The notes: generated by a model from the sequence alone, not told the origin. 54,180 nt of DNA from Novosphingobium sp. (GCA_030697365.1 JAUYQH010000187.1:1-54180); one strand, 5' to 3'; positions 38,064 through 47,989 are shown, numbered from the stretch's first letter. Translations and numbers: made by a program.

Positions 38064-39425
38064 ATGACCGCACCGCAGATCGTCTGGTTCCGCCGTGATT
38101 TACGCATCTCCGATCATCCAGCGCTGTCCGCGGCAGCGGCGGCCGGGCCGGTCATCCCGATCTATGTTTTCGATGACGACACTGCCGGCAACCACAGGCT
38201 CGGCGGAGCGTCGCGATGGTGGCTGCATCATTCGCTCGACGCGCTCGACAAGGCGCTGCGCGACAGGGGTTCGCGACTGATCCTGAGGCGAGGCAAGGCT
38301 GCGGAAGTGGTTTCAGGTCTGGCTGCCCAACTCGGCGCGGAAGTCCACGCCATCCGCCATTACGAGCCGTGGTGGCGAAAGGCGGAAACGGCGCTGGGCG
38401 ACCGACTCAGTCTCCATGACGGCAACTATCTGATCCCGCCCGGGCAACTTCTGTCGGGGAGCGGTAGTCCCTACCGGATCTTCACCCCGTTCTATCGCGC
38501 CGCGCTGGGCAATATGCCCCCGCCCGATCCACTACCCGCGCCCAAGCTGAACGCCCCGGATCGCTGGCCGGCCTCGGACAGGATCCGCGACTGGGACCTG
38601 CTTCCGGCCAGGCCCGATTGGGCCGGCGGCCTTCGTGCGTCATGGACCGTGGGCGAGGCGGCGGCGTTCGACGCGCTCGGCGATTTTCAGGATCGCGTCG
38701 GGCGATACGAGACCGACCGGAACTTGCCCTCGATCGATGGTTCGTCGCGCCTTTCGCCGCACCTCCATTGGGGCGAGCTTTCGCCGGCGACGGTGTGGCA
38801 CGCCCTCGACCAGCGGCGGGGCGAGGGGGTCGTCAGCTTTCGCCGCGAACTGGTTTGGCGCGACTTCGCGCAGAACCTCATCGCGCAGTTTCCCGACTAC
38901 GGGGAACGCGGCTTTCGTCGCGAGTACGACAACATGCCGTGGCGCGACCCGTTCGGCGAAGCGGCCGCCGATCTGGCCGCATGGCAGCAGGGCCGCACCG
39001 GCTATCCGATCGTCGATGCGGGGATGCGCCAGCTGTGGACCACCGGGTGGATGCATAACAGGGTGCGGATGATCGCGGCTTCGTTCCTGATCAAGCACCT
39101 GCTGATCGACTGGCGCCACGGCGAACGATGGTTTTGGGATACCCTGGTCGATGCGGATTACGCCAACAACGCGGTGAACTGGCAGTGGGTGTCCGGAAGC
39201 GGCGTGGACGCCAGCCTGTTCAGCCGGATCATGGCGCCGCTGGTCCAATCGCCCAAGTTCGCGGCGGCAGGCTATATCCGCGAATGGGTGCCCGAACTGG
39301 CCGGCCTGTCCGACGCCGAAATTCACGATCCGGTGTTCCGCCCCCAGGGATACCCCGCTCCGATCATCGGCCACCGCGAAGCGCGCGAGCGGGCCTTGGC
39401 CGCCTACCGCACGGTAAGACACTGA
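38064..39425 (+). CDS. Deoxyribodipyrimidine photo-lyase
   Basis: A 453-residue cryptochrome/photolyase. The N-terminal antenna domain begins IVWFRRDLRISDHPAL; the FAD domain holds SRLSPHLHWGELSP, WRDFAQNL and the C-terminal WFWDTLVDADYANNAVNWQWV...ASLFSRI, typical of class I CPD photolyases. It would repair UV-made cyclobutane dimers with light. AGGGGGGCAAG precedes the ATG; the longer frame from 37992 lies over the divergent gene. Confidence 0.94.
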   Translation: MTAPQIVWFRRDLRISDHPALSAAAAAGPVIPIYVFDDDTAGNHRLGGASRWWLHHSLDALDKALRDRGSRLILRRGKAAEVVSGLAAQLGAEVHAIRHYEPWWRKAETALGDRLSLHDGNYLIPPGQLLSGSGSPYRIFTPFYRAALGNMPPPDPLPAPKLNAPDRWPASDRIRDWDLLPARPDWAGGLRASWTVGEAAAFDALGDFQDRVGRYETDRNLPSIDGSSRLSPHLHWGELSPATVWHALDQRRGEGVVSFRRELVWRDFAQNLIAQFPDYGERGFRREYDNMPWRDPFGEAAADLAAWQQGRTGYPIVDAGMRQLWTTGWMHNRVRMIAASFLIKHLLIDWRHGERWFWDTLVDADYANNAVNWQWVSGSGVDASLFSRIMAPLVQSPKFAAAGYIREWVPELAGLSDAEIHDPVFRPQGYPAPIIGHREARERALAAYRTVRH

Positions 39426-39466
39426 AGCTTCGGGCATTGCGGCCCACGCGCAGGCGCAGCATAAGC

Positions 39467-40756
39467 ATGACAATGAATGCGCATGCACCGATCCGGGGAA
39501 CCAATCTCGTTGCCGCGGGAAGGCGCGGCCGAGGCGGTACCGGGTCGCTCGCGCGGCTGGCCGCGGGCGGGTTCGGGCGCGTGCTCGACCGGATCGACCG
39601 CGGGCTCGACGCCGGATCGCTGCTCGCGACGCTGCCCGACGGAACGCAACGGTTGTTTGGCGGACGCTCTCCCGGTCCGGACGCGCAGATCGAGTTGCAT
39701 CACTGGAACGCGCTGCTGCGCCTCGCCACCGGCGGCTCGGCGGGGTGGTACCAGGCGTGGGAAGCGGGCGAGTGGAACAGCCCCGATCCGGTGCAAATTT
39801 TCGCGCTGTTCATGCGCAATGCCGCGACGCTGGGCGGGGTGGCGCGCGCCAAGGGGCCGTGGCGCTGGCTGCTCCGGTTGCTCCACAAGCTGCAACGTAA
39901 CACCCGCGACGGCGCGCAACGCAACATCGCGGCGCATTACGACCTCGGCAACGATTTCTACCAGGCGTGGCTGGGCGCGACGATGCTTTATTCGAGCGGC
40001 CTGTTCGGCGACGACCCGGGCGGTCCCTCGCACCTCAGCCAGTTTTTCGACCCACTCGACCGCGCCCAGTCCAACAAGTGCGGAGAAGTCGCGCGCCGGT
40101 TCGACGATCGGGCGATCGGGCGCATTCTCGAAATCGGGTGTGGCTGGGGTTCGCTCGCCGCGCATCTGGCCGATCGCTTCGAGGCGCCGGTCGATGCGAT
40201 CAGCCTGTCGGACGAACAGCTGGTCTTTGCCCGCGCCAAATTCGGCGCGCCGGCGATCGATTTTCGTCGCCAGGATTACCGCGATGTCAGCGGGCAATAC
40301 GATGCGATCGTCAGCATCGAGATGGTCGAGGCCGTGGGGCGCGAATTCTGGCCATCGTTCTTCGATTGCATCGACCGCTGCCTCGCACCGGGCGGGAGGG
40401 CGGTCATCCAGTACATCTCGATCCGGGACGAACTGTTCGAATCCTACGCGGCCAGTGCGGATTTCATCCAGATCTACATTTTCCCTGGCGGGATGCTCAT
40501 CCGCGAAAGCGAATTCCGCCGGCTTGCGGCTGAACGCGGGCTCGAGTGGGGCGACCAGCGCGATTTCGGGTTCGACTACGCCGAAACACTGCGCCTATGG
40601 CGCGCTGCCTTCGATGCGGCGGTCGAGGAGGGTCGGCTTCCCGCGGGGTTCGACGCCCGGTTCGTGCGCCTGTGGCGCTATTACCTGATGTATTGCGAGG
40701 GCGGCTTCCGAGGTGGCGGGATCGACGTCAGCGTGGTGACCCTCGCCAAGGGTTGA
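39467..40756 (+). CDS. Cyclopropane-fatty-acyl-phospholipid synthase family methyltransferase
   Basis: A 429-residue CFAS-like enzyme. The N-terminal sterol-carrier-like domain is followed by the methyltransferase domain: AHYDLGNDFYQAWLG, YSSGLF, the SAM site LEIGCGWGSLA, and MVEAVGREFW, with IFPGG late. It would add a methylene bridge to unsaturated phospholipids from SAM. Two nearby ATGs (39467, 39473) could start it. It is 41 bases after the photolyase. Confidence 0.92.
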   Translation: MTMNAHAPIRGTNLVAAGRRGRGGTGSLARLAAGGFGRVLDRIDRGLDAGSLLATLPDGTQRLFGGRSPGPDAQIELHHWNALLRLATGGSAGWYQAWEAGEWNSPDPVQIFALFMRNAATLGGVARAKGPWRWLLRLLHKLQRNTRDGAQRNIAAHYDLGNDFYQAWLGATMLYSSGLFGDDPGGPSHLSQFFDPLDRAQSNKCGEVARRFDDRAIGRILEIGCGWGSLAAHLADRFEAPVDAISLSDEQLVFARAKFGAPAIDFRRQDYRDVSGQYDAIVSIEMVEAVGREFWPSFFDCIDRCLAPGGRAVIQYISIRDELFESYAASADFIQIYIFPGGMLIRESEFRRLAAERGLEWGDQRDFGFDYAETLRLWRAAFDAAVEEGRLPAGFDARFVRLWRYYLMYCEGGFRGGGIDVSVVTLAKG

Positions 40757-40759
40757 CCT

Positions 40760-41113
40760 TCAGCAGTTTCGGTAAACCCCGTCGCCTCGGAAGCGGGCGA
40801 GGAGGTTGTCGTGGACGATCGGGCTGAGCAGGTTGGCGAAAGCGCAGCCGACCATGTTGTCCTGCCACCACACGACTTCGGCTTGCAACGATTCGAGTCC
40901 CGGCAGCGTCAGCCAGCAAAGCGATCCGGTGTGCATCCGGTTCACGCACTGGGCCGAAAACCCGCCCAGCGACAGGTCTAGCACATTGGTCTGAAAGGAC
41001 CGGCCACCCGAGGGCCGCAGCGATGCGGGGATCTCAAGGCGTGTCCGCGGTGCACAGCGATCTTCCTGCGCGGCGATTTCGTATCGATTGCGCGACGACG
41101 ACGTCGTTTGCAT
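40760..41113 (-). CDS. PilZ-domain protein
   Basis: A 117-residue single PilZ domain. The c-di-GMP-binding residues are kept: RCAPR as the RxxxR part and DLSLGG as the DxSxxG part. It probably acts as a stand-alone c-di-GMP receptor. It is convergent with the cyclopropane synthase (three-base gap) and follows the SDR gene after 76 bases. Confidence 0.85.
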   Translation of the reverse strand: MQTTSSSRNRYEIAAQEDRCAPRTRLEIPASLRPSGGRSFQTNVLDLSLGGFSAQCVNRMHTGSLCWLTLPGLESLQAEVVWWQDNMVGCAFANLLSPIVHDNLLARFRGDGVYRNC

Positions 41114-41189
41114 CGTGAAGCTCCCGTCAAAACCGTGCTACTTGCGCGCGACCTCTCGCCGGTTCTGAGCGGTCCGGCTTACCGCCACG

Positions 41190-41921
41190 TTATGGCACAG
41201 GGTTAACGCGCTCGCGGTGGCCGGTGGGGAAGGGTTCGCCAAGCAACGCGACCAGTCGTTCGGCAACTGCTTCGGGGGGTTTGACGCTGGCCGGGTCCTC
41301 GCCCGGATAGGCGCGTGCGCGCATCGCGGTGCGGGTCGCGCCGGGATCGACGATAGCGACGCGAATATTTGAGATTGCCTGATTTTCTTTCGCGTAAGCG
41401 ACGAGCAGCGCCTCCAGCGCGGCCTTCGAAGCGGCATAGGCACCCCAGTAGGCGCGCGGTTCCCGGCCGACCGAACTCGTCAGCGCGATCACCCGCGCAT
41501 CTTTACTCGCCCTGAGCATCCGGTCACAATGCGCAAGAAGCGCCTGCTGCGCCATCAGATTGAGCGTCAGGGTCTTGTTGAATTCGCGCGAGTCGAGCTG
41601 GACCAAAGGGGTTAGCTGCGGAAAATAGGCTGCGTCGAGAACCAGGATGTCGAGCACCTGCCAGCGTTGGCCGATCCCGGCAGCCAGTCGCGCGATGCCT
41701 TCGGGCTCGGCGAGGTCCACCGGGGCGATCGTGGCGCTGCCGCCACTAGCAAAAATCGCTTCCTCGACTGCCTCAAGGGCCTTGGCATCGCGCGCGGTCA
41801 GGATCACGTGCACCCCCGCCGCGGCCAGTGCCTTGGCGGTCGCCGCGCCGATCCCCTTGCTGGCCCCGGTGACAAGCGCCACCTGCCCGGCAAAGGGCCC
41901 GGCTGCCGGTGCGTCCGCCAT
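41190..41921 (-). CDS. Short-chain dehydrogenase/reductase
   Basis: A 243-residue classical SDR. The cofactor motif TGASKGIG, the SS in ALTSSVG and the catalytic YAASK are in order. Substrate unknown. Its ATG shares a base with the purF stop (TGATG), so it is translationally coupled to purF, though no purine role is known for it. The far longer frame up to 42629 is an artefact running through purF. Confidence 0.9.
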   Translation of the reverse strand: MADAPAAGPFAGQVALVTGASKGIGAATAKALAAAGVHVILTARDAKALEAVEEAIFASGGSATIAPVDLAEPEGIARLAAGIGQRWQVLDILVLDAAYFPQLTPLVQLDSREFNKTLTLNLMAQQALLAHCDRMLRASKDARVIALTSSVGREPRAYWGAYAASKAALEALLVAYAKENQAISNIRVAIVDPGATRTAMRARAYPGEDPASVKPPEAVAERLVALLGEPFPTGHRERVNPVP

Positions 41922-43390
41922 CAGGCGACTTTGTCGGCGAGCAGGCTGAGCTGGGCCGGGTTGTCGCGCTCCGCCATGTCGGTCAGCCGGGTGGGGTAGT
42001 CGCCGGTGAAGCACGCATCGCAATACTGTGGCCCGACGGGCCTGCGCTGCGCTTCGCCGACCGCGCGATAGAGCCCGTCGATCGAGACGAACGCCAGGCT
42101 GTCGGCCGCAATGAAATCGGCCATCGCGGCCACGTCCATCCGCGCGGCGAGCAGTTTGGAGCGTTCGGGCGTATCGACGCCGTAGAAGCAGCTGTGTTCG
42201 GTCGGCGGGCTGGCGACGCGAAAGTGGACTTCGGCCGCGCCCGCATCGCGCATCATCTGGACGATCTTGAGGCTGGTGGTGCCGCGCACGATCGAATCGT
42301 CGATCAGCACGATCCGCTTGCCCGCGACGAGCGCGCGGTTGGCGTTGTGCTTGCGCCGCACACCGGCGTTTCGCGCGCCGTCCGAAGGCTGGATGAAAGT
42401 TCGCCCGACATAGTGCGAGCGGATGATTCCCAGCTCGAACGGAATGCCGCTTTGCGCGGCATAGCCGATCGCCGCAGGCACCCCGCTGTCGGGGACGGGG
42501 ACCACCAGATCGGCCTCGACCGGGCTCTCGATCGCCAGTTGCTGGCCGATCGCCTTGCGCACTTCGTAAACCGAGCGCCCGTCGACGATCGAATCGGGGC
42601 GGCTGAAATAGACGTGCTCGAAGATGCAAGGGCGCGGCGCGGGCGCGCCGAACGGGCGATGGCTGACGATATTCCCCGCCAGATCGACCTCGACCAGCTC
42701 GCCCGGATCGATCTGCCGGACAAGCTCAGCACCGACCACGTCGAGCGCGACCGATTCGCTGGCGAAGACCACCGCGTCACCCAGCTTGCCCATCACAAGC
42801 GGACGAATGCCCAGCGGATCGCGGCAGGCGATCATTCCCGCGGGCGTCATGCAGATCAACGAGTAGGCACCTTCGACCAGCCGCAGCGCATCGACGAAGC
42901 GATCGAGCAGTGTGGGATAGCGGCTGGTCGCGACGAGATGGATGATGACTTCGGTGTCCGAAGTCGACTGGAAGATCGAGCCCTTGCCAACCAGGTCGCG
43001 GCGTAGCGCAACCGCGTTGGAGATGTTGCCGTTGTGAGCGATCGCGAATCCGCCCGAAGCGAGATCGGCGTAGAGCGGCTGGACGTTGCGCAGCCCCGAT
43101 CCGCCCGTGGTCGAATAACGGACATGCCCCGAGGCCATCTCGCCGGGCAGTTCGGCCAGCGTGCCCGCTTCGGAAAAGTTTGCGGCGACGTGACCCAGGC
43201 CGCGGCGGGAAAAGAACTCCTGCCCGTCGAAACTGGTGATACCCACCGCTTCCTGGCCGCGATGCTGCAGCGCGTGGAGCCCCAGCGCGACGATCGGCGA
43301 GGCATCGCGCGCACCGATCACGCCGAAGATGCCGCACTCTTCGCGCAGCTTGTCGCCATCTGCATCGCAGTAGGGGTGTATGAGGTTCAT
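41921..43390 (-). CDS. purF: Amidophosphoribosyltransferase
   Basis: A 489-residue PurF, the first committed enzyme of purine synthesis. It carries a short propeptide ending before Cys19 (EECGIFGV), the Ntn glutaminase domain, and the PRPP loop VLIDDSIVRGTTS. Four cysteines in PRPCIFEH, HSCFYGV and CDACFTG match the iron-sulphur-containing Bacillus-type enzyme rather than the E. coli type. The ATG at 43390 begins MNLIHPYCDADG. Confidence 0.96.
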   Translation of the reverse strand: MNLIHPYCDADGDKLREECGIFGVIGARDASPIVALGLHALQHRGQEAVGITSFDGQEFFSRRGLGHVAANFSEAGTLAELPGEMASGHVRYSTTGGSGLRNVQPLYADLASGGFAIAHNGNISNAVALRRDLVGKGSIFQSTSDTEVIIHLVATSRYPTLLDRFVDALRLVEGAYSLICMTPAGMIACRDPLGIRPLVMGKLGDAVVFASESVALDVVGAELVRQIDPGELVEVDLAGNIVSHRPFGAPAPRPCIFEHVYFSRPDSIVDGRSVYEVRKAIGQQLAIESPVEADLVVPVPDSGVPAAIGYAAQSGIPFELGIIRSHYVGRTFIQPSDGARNAGVRRKHNANRALVAGKRIVLIDDSIVRGTTSLKIVQMMRDAGAAEVHFRVASPPTEHSCFYGVDTPERSKLLAARMDVAAMADFIAADSLAFVSIDGLYRAVGEAQRRPVGPQYCDACFTGDYPTRLTDMAERDNPAQLSLLADKVA

Positions 43391-43548
43391 GCGTCCCGGG
43401 GACTCGCTGCGACGCCTGCGCGCCAGCCTCGTCGGCGCCCCTCTGGCTTGGTTTGGCCGTCAAGGCAAGCACCCCCGTTGCGCTTCATAGGTAATTTCCG
43501 GGACCGGGGGCATGGGCATTTTAAACTTTTTCGGCCCACCGTTGTTGC

Positions 43549-43818
43549 ATGGTGAAGTCGCTCTACCTCCGGCGCGCTATTATTCTGAGCACGATTTACG
43601 GTTCTGCTGCGGTCTTATCAGTGGGGATGACCCGCATGAACGGCGGGTTTGCGATGCTCTGGATCGCGACCGCCGTGCTGGTTGCGGGGCTGATGGGGCA
43701 GTCTCCGCGGCGCTGGTACGCCCCGCTGGGTGCGTGTGCAGGTGTCATCATCCTGGTTACCGGAATGTTGGGGCTGGGCTGGAAAGCGCCCCGTTCATGG
43801 CGATCGCCGCCTGCATAG
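43549..43818 (+). pseudogene. N-terminal MASE1 part of a frameshifted GGDEF gene
   Basis: Codons from ATG 43549 give an N-terminal MASE1-type membrane region (LRRAIILSTIYGSAAVLS, GGFAMLWIATAVLVAGLMG, GACAGVIILVTGMLGLGW). The frame then departs from the family and stops at 43816-43818. The continuation is in the -1 frame: reading through the TGG AAA at about 43780 with a one-base shift would rejoin APFMAIAACIEAAVAAL. Either a base is lost in the gene, the read is wrong, or the ribosome slips. The frame open from 43512 into the GGDEF part is out of phase before 43780 and reads as noise. Confidence 0.7.
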
Positions 43819-45296
43819 AGGCCGCGGTCGCCGCCCTGATCATCCGCTGGGCTTACCGCCGCTTCGGCACATTTGCCTCGTTACGCGCGACCGGGGCAAT
43901 TTACGCAGCAGGAGGGATCGTAGGCCCGCTTGCCTCGGCCGGACCTGCAATGGCGGGGTTCTACGCTGCAACCGGCCATGGATCCTGGGCCAATTTCGGC
44001 GGATGGATGCTCGCACACGGCCTTGGGTTCATCGCGACCTTTCCCTGCGTGGGACTGATCGTGCAGGCGCAGGCCGATCGCCGGGCGATCATTCCGCCCC
44101 CTGGGCAGCGTCTTCTCCCTGCATCATTCCTGATAGCAATGGTCGCGGCGAGCGCGGTCTGCTTCGGCCAATCTGCGGTTCCGATGCTGTTCCTGCCGGT
44201 TATCGTCCTGATGTACACGATGGCGCTGACCGACATCGTCATTGCGGTAATTGGACTGACCATAGTCTTGGTTATGGGCGTCGGCTCGGCGTTCTTGGGG
44301 TTTGGCCCGCTCAAGCAGATCGCTGGAGCGACGGCCCATAGCTACCTGCTGGTGCAGTTCTATGTCGCTTTCTTGTCTCTCACCGCGATGCCGATTGCCA
44401 TCGTGCTGGAAAAGCGGAGGAGATTGTTTTCTGCGCTGGCCCAAAGTGAGACCCGCTATCGAATGCTGGCCGACTTTTCGACCGACATCATCATGGTAAC
44501 GGATTTGGACGGCAAAATCAGCTATGTCTCGCCCTCGATTCATCAACTGGGAGACTGGGATCCTGCGGAACTGATAGGCACGGCCACGTGGAGCCTTATC
44601 TCGGAACAGCACCACGCAGACGTGGTCAAGGCTCACATGGCGGTGGTCAACAGTCCGGGAACTACCGCCAGCGTCGAATTCCTCGGGATAACCCGGGGCC
44701 AAGGCAAGCGCTGGTTTGAATCGCATTTGCGGGCGATCCAGGGGGAAGATGGCATCCTCCACGGTGTGTGCAGTGTGGTCCGTGATATTTCGAATCGCAA
44801 GCGCACCGAGGCCGAACTCCAGGCAGTGGCGCTTACCGACCCCTTGACCAACCTCGCCAACCGGCGCGCATTCGAGCTGTTCATCGGTAACGAGCGCAGA
44901 ACTGGGGAAAGCTACCTCGCGCTGTTTGACATCGATCGCTTCAGACGGATCAACGAGACGTACGGGCACCAGGCCGGTGACGATGTAATCAAGTCGTTTG
45001 CCCGCGCGATACGCGCAACTCTGCGTGACAGCGATTTGGCCGCGCGGATTGGCGGGGGAGAATTCGTCGTTCATTTGCACAACAGTTCGCTGGCGCAGGC
45101 GCAGATCGTCTGCGAACGCGTGCGCGCGGCGTTCACAGAAGAAGTCGAACGGCGCGTGCCGGGTATCGGTTCGATAACCGCCAGCGTCGGACTCAGCCAT
45201 TTCGACGCCCCCCTGGCGATAGTCATGAGACGGGCGGATACCGCGCTGTACCAAGCAAAAGCGACCGCAAGCGACTGCCTCGCGGTCGCTGCCTAA
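43797..45296 (+). CDS. MASE1(partial)-PAS-degenerate GGDEF protein
   Basis: The downstream frame encodes the rest of the protein: six or so membrane helices, a PAS domain (YRMLADFSTDIIMVTDLDG; PAS-C in HGVCSVVRDISNRKR) and a GGDEF domain from ALTDPLTNLANRRAFE. The active site is GGGEF instead of GG(D/E)EF, which should abolish metal binding. The inhibitory I-site RxxD (RDSD) five residues before it is intact, so it could still bind c-di-GMP as a receptor. ATG 43797 is the first in-frame start past the frameshift; the full-length start is 43549. Confidence 0.78.
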   Translation: MAIAACIEAAVAALIIRWAYRRFGTFASLRATGAIYAAGGIVGPLASAGPAMAGFYAATGHGSWANFGGWMLAHGLGFIATFPCVGLIVQAQADRRAIIPPPGQRLLPASFLIAMVAASAVCFGQSAVPMLFLPVIVLMYTMALTDIVIAVIGLTIVLVMGVGSAFLGFGPLKQIAGATAHSYLLVQFYVAFLSLTAMPIAIVLEKRRRLFSALAQSETRYRMLADFSTDIIMVTDLDGKISYVSPSIHQLGDWDPAELIGTATWSLISEQHHADVVKAHMAVVNSPGTTASVEFLGITRGQGKRWFESHLRAIQGEDGILHGVCSVVRDISNRKRTEAELQAVALTDPLTNLANRRAFELFIGNERRTGESYLALFDIDRFRRINETYGHQAGDDVIKSFARAIRATLRDSDLAARIGGGEFVVHLHNSSLAQAQIVCERVRAAFTEEVERRVPGIGSITASVGLSHFDAPLAIVMRRADTALYQAKATASDCLAVAA

Positions 45297-45370
45297 GGAT
45301 CACGAACCATTGCCGGCGGCGCGCGCGGCCACTAGGGCCCGCCTTAGACCCAAGCCCCGGAGCGCCTCGC

Positions 45371-46612
45371 TTGATCCTTACCCCGTTCGAATGGACCATC
45401 GCCAAGCGCTATATGCTGCCTGGCCGCGGCGAGGCGTTTATCGCGTTGGTCGCGGGGATCAGCCTGGCGGCGGTGATGCTGGGCGTTGCCGCGCTGGTCA
45501 TCGTGATGAGCGTGATGAACGGCTTTCGTGGCGAGCTTATGGACAAGATCGTCGGATTGAACGGCCATGCGATCATCCAGGCCTATGGCGGTCGGCTGGA
45601 TAACTGGGAGGAAATCCTCGCCGAAGTGCGCAAGACGCCCGGCGTAGTCCATGCCAGCCCGCTGATCGAGCAGCCGCTGCTGGCCACTTTCAACGGGCGG
45701 GTCGAGGCGGTGCTGGCGCGGGGCAACACCGCGCCCGACATCCGCGCGCTCGAGGACAAGCGCATCGCCGGATCGATGACGCGGCTGGTCCCCGGATCGG
45801 GCAACGTCGCAATCGGTTCGCAGCTCGCGCAGAACCTGGGCGCGCGGCTCGGCGACACGATCACGATCATCAACCCGCAGGGCCGCTCCACCCCGTTCGG
45901 CACGGTGCCGCGTCAGGTCGGCTACACCATCGCCGCGGTCTTCGAGATCGGGATTTACGACTATGATCAGGGCTTCGTGGTGATGCCGATCCCCGATGCG
46001 CAGACTTTGCTGCTTACCGGCGACACCATCGGGATGATCGAGGTCAAGACCGAGGATCCCGACACGGTCAACGAGACGCTCGCCCCGCTCAAGCGCAAGC
46101 TGGCGGGGCAGGCGGTGATCCAGGACTGGAAGACGATCAACGCCAGCCTGTTCGAGGCGCTGGCGGTGGAGCGCGTGGCGATGTTCGTGGTGCTCTCGCT
46201 GATCGTGCTGGTCGCGGTGTTCAACATCCTCTCGTCGCTGATCATGCTGGTCCGCGCCAAGACCCGCGACATCGCGATCCTGCGGACAATGGGCGCCACG
46301 CGGCGCTCGCTGCTCAAGATATTCGTCACCATCGGCTTCGTGATCGGTGCGCTGGGGACGCTGGCCGGGCTGGTGCTCGGCGCGATCTTCCTGTTCTTCC
46401 GCCAGTCGGTGGTGCGCGGGATCGAGATGATCACCGGCCAGAACCTGTGGGATCCCTCGATCCGCTTCCTTACCGAACTGCCCAGCCGCAGCGACCCGGT
46501 GGAGATTGCGGTGATCGCGGGCATGGCGCTGGTGCTGAGCTTCCTGTTCACGCTTTACCCGGCGTTCAAGGCGGCGAGCACCGATCCGGTCCAGGTGCTG
46601 CGCTATGAGTGA
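45371..46612 (+). CDS. Lipoprotein-releasing ABC transporter permease (LolC/E type)
   Basis: A 413-residue permease with a membrane helix near 25-50, a large periplasmic domain, and three C-terminal helices (from [21 protein letters not shown]). The FtsX/MacB fold and the [14 protein letters not shown] coupling segment fit LolC/E; alphaproteobacteria often have one such permease. It would release lipoproteins from the inner membrane for LolA. It starts with TTG (family start MILTPFEW) and overlaps lolD by eight bases. Confidence 0.92.
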   Translation: MILTPFEWTIAKRYMLPGRGEAFIALVAGISLAAVMLGVAALVIVMSVMNGFRGELMDKIVGLNGHAIIQAYGGRLDNWEEILAEVRKTPGVVHASPLIEQPLLATFNGRVEAVLARGNTAPDIRALEDKRIAGSMTRLVPGSGNVAIGSQLAQNLGARLGDTITIINPQGRSTPFGTVPRQVGYTIAAVFEIGIYDYDQGFVVMPIPDAQTLLLTGDTIGMIEVKTEDPDTVNETLAPLKRKLAGQAVIQDWKTINASLFEALAVERVAMFVVLSLIVLVAVFNILSSLIMLVRAKTRDIAILRTMGATRRSLLKIFVTIGFVIGALGTLAGLVLGAIFLFFRQSVVRGIEMITGQNLWDPSIRFLTELPSRSDPVEIAVIAGMALVLSFLFTLYPAFKAASTDPVQVLRYE

Positions 46613-47276
46613 AATAGTAAGGCTCACAGGTCTCAAGCGCAGCTTCGAGCAAGGCGGGGTGCGGATCGACGTGTTGCGCGGGATCGAGCTGGCCATCGCC
46701 CCGGGTGAGATCGTCGCGCTGCTCGGGCCTTCGGGTTCGGGCAAATCGACGATGCTCCAGGCGGTCGGCCTGCTTGAGGGCGGGTTCGAAGGAACGATCG
46801 AGATCGCGGGGACCGATGCTTCGTCGCTCGATGGCGATGCACGCACCACGCTGCGCCGAAACACGCTGGGGTTCGTCTATCAGTTCCATCACCTGCTGCC
46901 CGATTTCACCGCGATCGAGAACGTGATCCTGCCGCAACTGGTAGCGGACAAACCCGAACCCGAGGCGCGCGCGCGGGCGAGCGAATTGCTGGGCGCGCTG
47001 GGCTTGGGTGAACGCCTGACCCACCGTCCCAGTCAGCTTTCAGGCGGCGAGCAGCAGCGCGTCGCGGTCGCCCGCGCGCTCGCCAACAAGCCGCTGCTGG
47101 TGCTCGCCGACGAACCCACCGGCAACCTCGACGAACACACCGCCGACCGGGTCCTTGCCGAATTCCTCCGCCTGGTCCGAGGCGAGGGCAGCGCCGCGCT
47201 GGTCGCCACGCACAACGAGCGGCTTGCACTCAAGGTGGACCGGGTCGTACGGTTGCACGAGGGAGTTCTGGAATGA
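46605..47276 (+). CDS. lolD: Lipoprotein-releasing ABC transporter ATP-binding protein
   Basis: A 223-residue ATPase. Walker [10 protein letters not shown]-loop [10 protein letters not shown], signature LSGGEQQR and Walker [15 protein letters not shown] are intact. It powers lipoprotein release with the permease upstream. It overlaps both neighbours (eight bases with the permease, ATGA with the peroxidase gene). Confidence 0.95.
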   Translation: MSEIVRLTGLKRSFEQGGVRIDVLRGIELAIAPGEIVALLGPSGSGKSTMLQAVGLLEGGFEGTIEIAGTDASSLDGDARTTLRRNTLGFVYQFHHLLPDFTAIENVILPQLVADKPEPEARARASELLGALGLGERLTHRPSQLSGGEQQRVAVARALANKPLLVLADEPTGNLDEHTADRVLAEFLRLVRGEGSAALVATHNERLALKVDRVVRLHEGVLE

Positions 47277-47761
47277 GCCAAGCGCACACCATCGCCGATT
47301 TTTCCGCCAAACTGCCCAATGGCGAGGAAGTCAGCCTCGCCGACAAAGAGGGCAAGGTGCTGCTGGTGGTCAACACCGCCTCGCGCTGCGGCTTCACCCC
47401 CCAGTACGATGGGCTGGAGGCGCTCTATCGCAAGTTCAAGGACCAGGACTTCGAGGTGGTAGCATTCCCGTGCAACCAGTTCGGTGCGCAGGAACCAGGC
47501 AACGCCGAAGAGATCGCCAACTTCTGCAAGCTGACTTACGACGTGACCTTCCCGCTGATGGCCAAAGTCGACGTCAATGGCGACGATGCCACCCCGCTCT
47601 ATCAGTGGATGAAGAGCGAAGCGCCGGGGCTGATGGGCAGCAAGTCGATCAAGTGGAACTTCACCAAGTTCCTGATCGACCGCAAAGGCAAGGTGGTGCG
47701 GCGCTATGCCCCGACCGACAAGCCCGAGTCGATCGAGAAGGATATTGCGAAGTTGCTGTAG
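47273..47761 (+). CDS. Glutathione peroxidase
   Basis: A 162-residue GPx-type thiol peroxidase. The catalytic tetrad shows as Cys in [11 protein letters not shown], Gln in [10 protein letters not shown], and Trp/Asn in [10 protein letters not shown]. It has Cys in place of selenocysteine and no signal peptide. Translation is coupled to lolD; the pairing has no obvious functional reason. Confidence 0.93.
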   Translation: MSQAHTIADFSAKLPNGEEVSLADKEGKVLLVVNTASRCGFTPQYDGLEALYRKFKDQDFEVVAFPCNQFGAQEPGNAEEIANFCKLTYDVTFPLMAKVDVNGDDATPLYQWMKSEAPGLMGSKSIKWNFTKFLIDRKGKVVRRYAPTDKPESIEKDIAKLL

Positions 47762-47788
47762 CAGACCTCGCTCACCTCTAACCACGTC

Positions 47789-47916
47789 ACCCTGAACTTG
47801 TTTCAGGGTCTATCCCTCGATTTGCTCCGAAGCTTTGAAAGTGCAAACCGCATCGGCGGCTCCGGCCATCACCACCCGAGGGTGCGGCACCATGGATGCT
47901 GAAACAAGTTCAGCAT
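47789..47916. repeat. Inverted pair of REP-like palindromes
   Basis: Two similar hairpins face each other in the 228-base gap before dnaE. 47789-47809 has an 8-bp stem ACCCTGAA/TTCAGGGT with a CTTGT loop; 47896-47916 has an 8-bp stem ATGCTGAA/TTCAGCAT with ACAAG. Read on opposite strands both share the motif TGAACTTGTTTCA, flanked by CGTCA. This is the layout of paired bacterial REP/BIME elements; from memory such a sequence is widely dispersed in sphingomonad genomes. No gene is seen in this gap. Confidence 0.7.
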
Positions 47917-47989
47917 GACGGGTAATGGGCAGGGGGAAACTGTCATGCGACCCCTCCCCAAATCAACCCGCAACCCCTAGCTTCCCTCC

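Noticed and set aside
43512..43780. N-terminal extension of the GGDEF protein in the downstream frame
   Set aside because: Cys/Arg-rich noise out of phase with the MASE1 coding frame starting at 43549.
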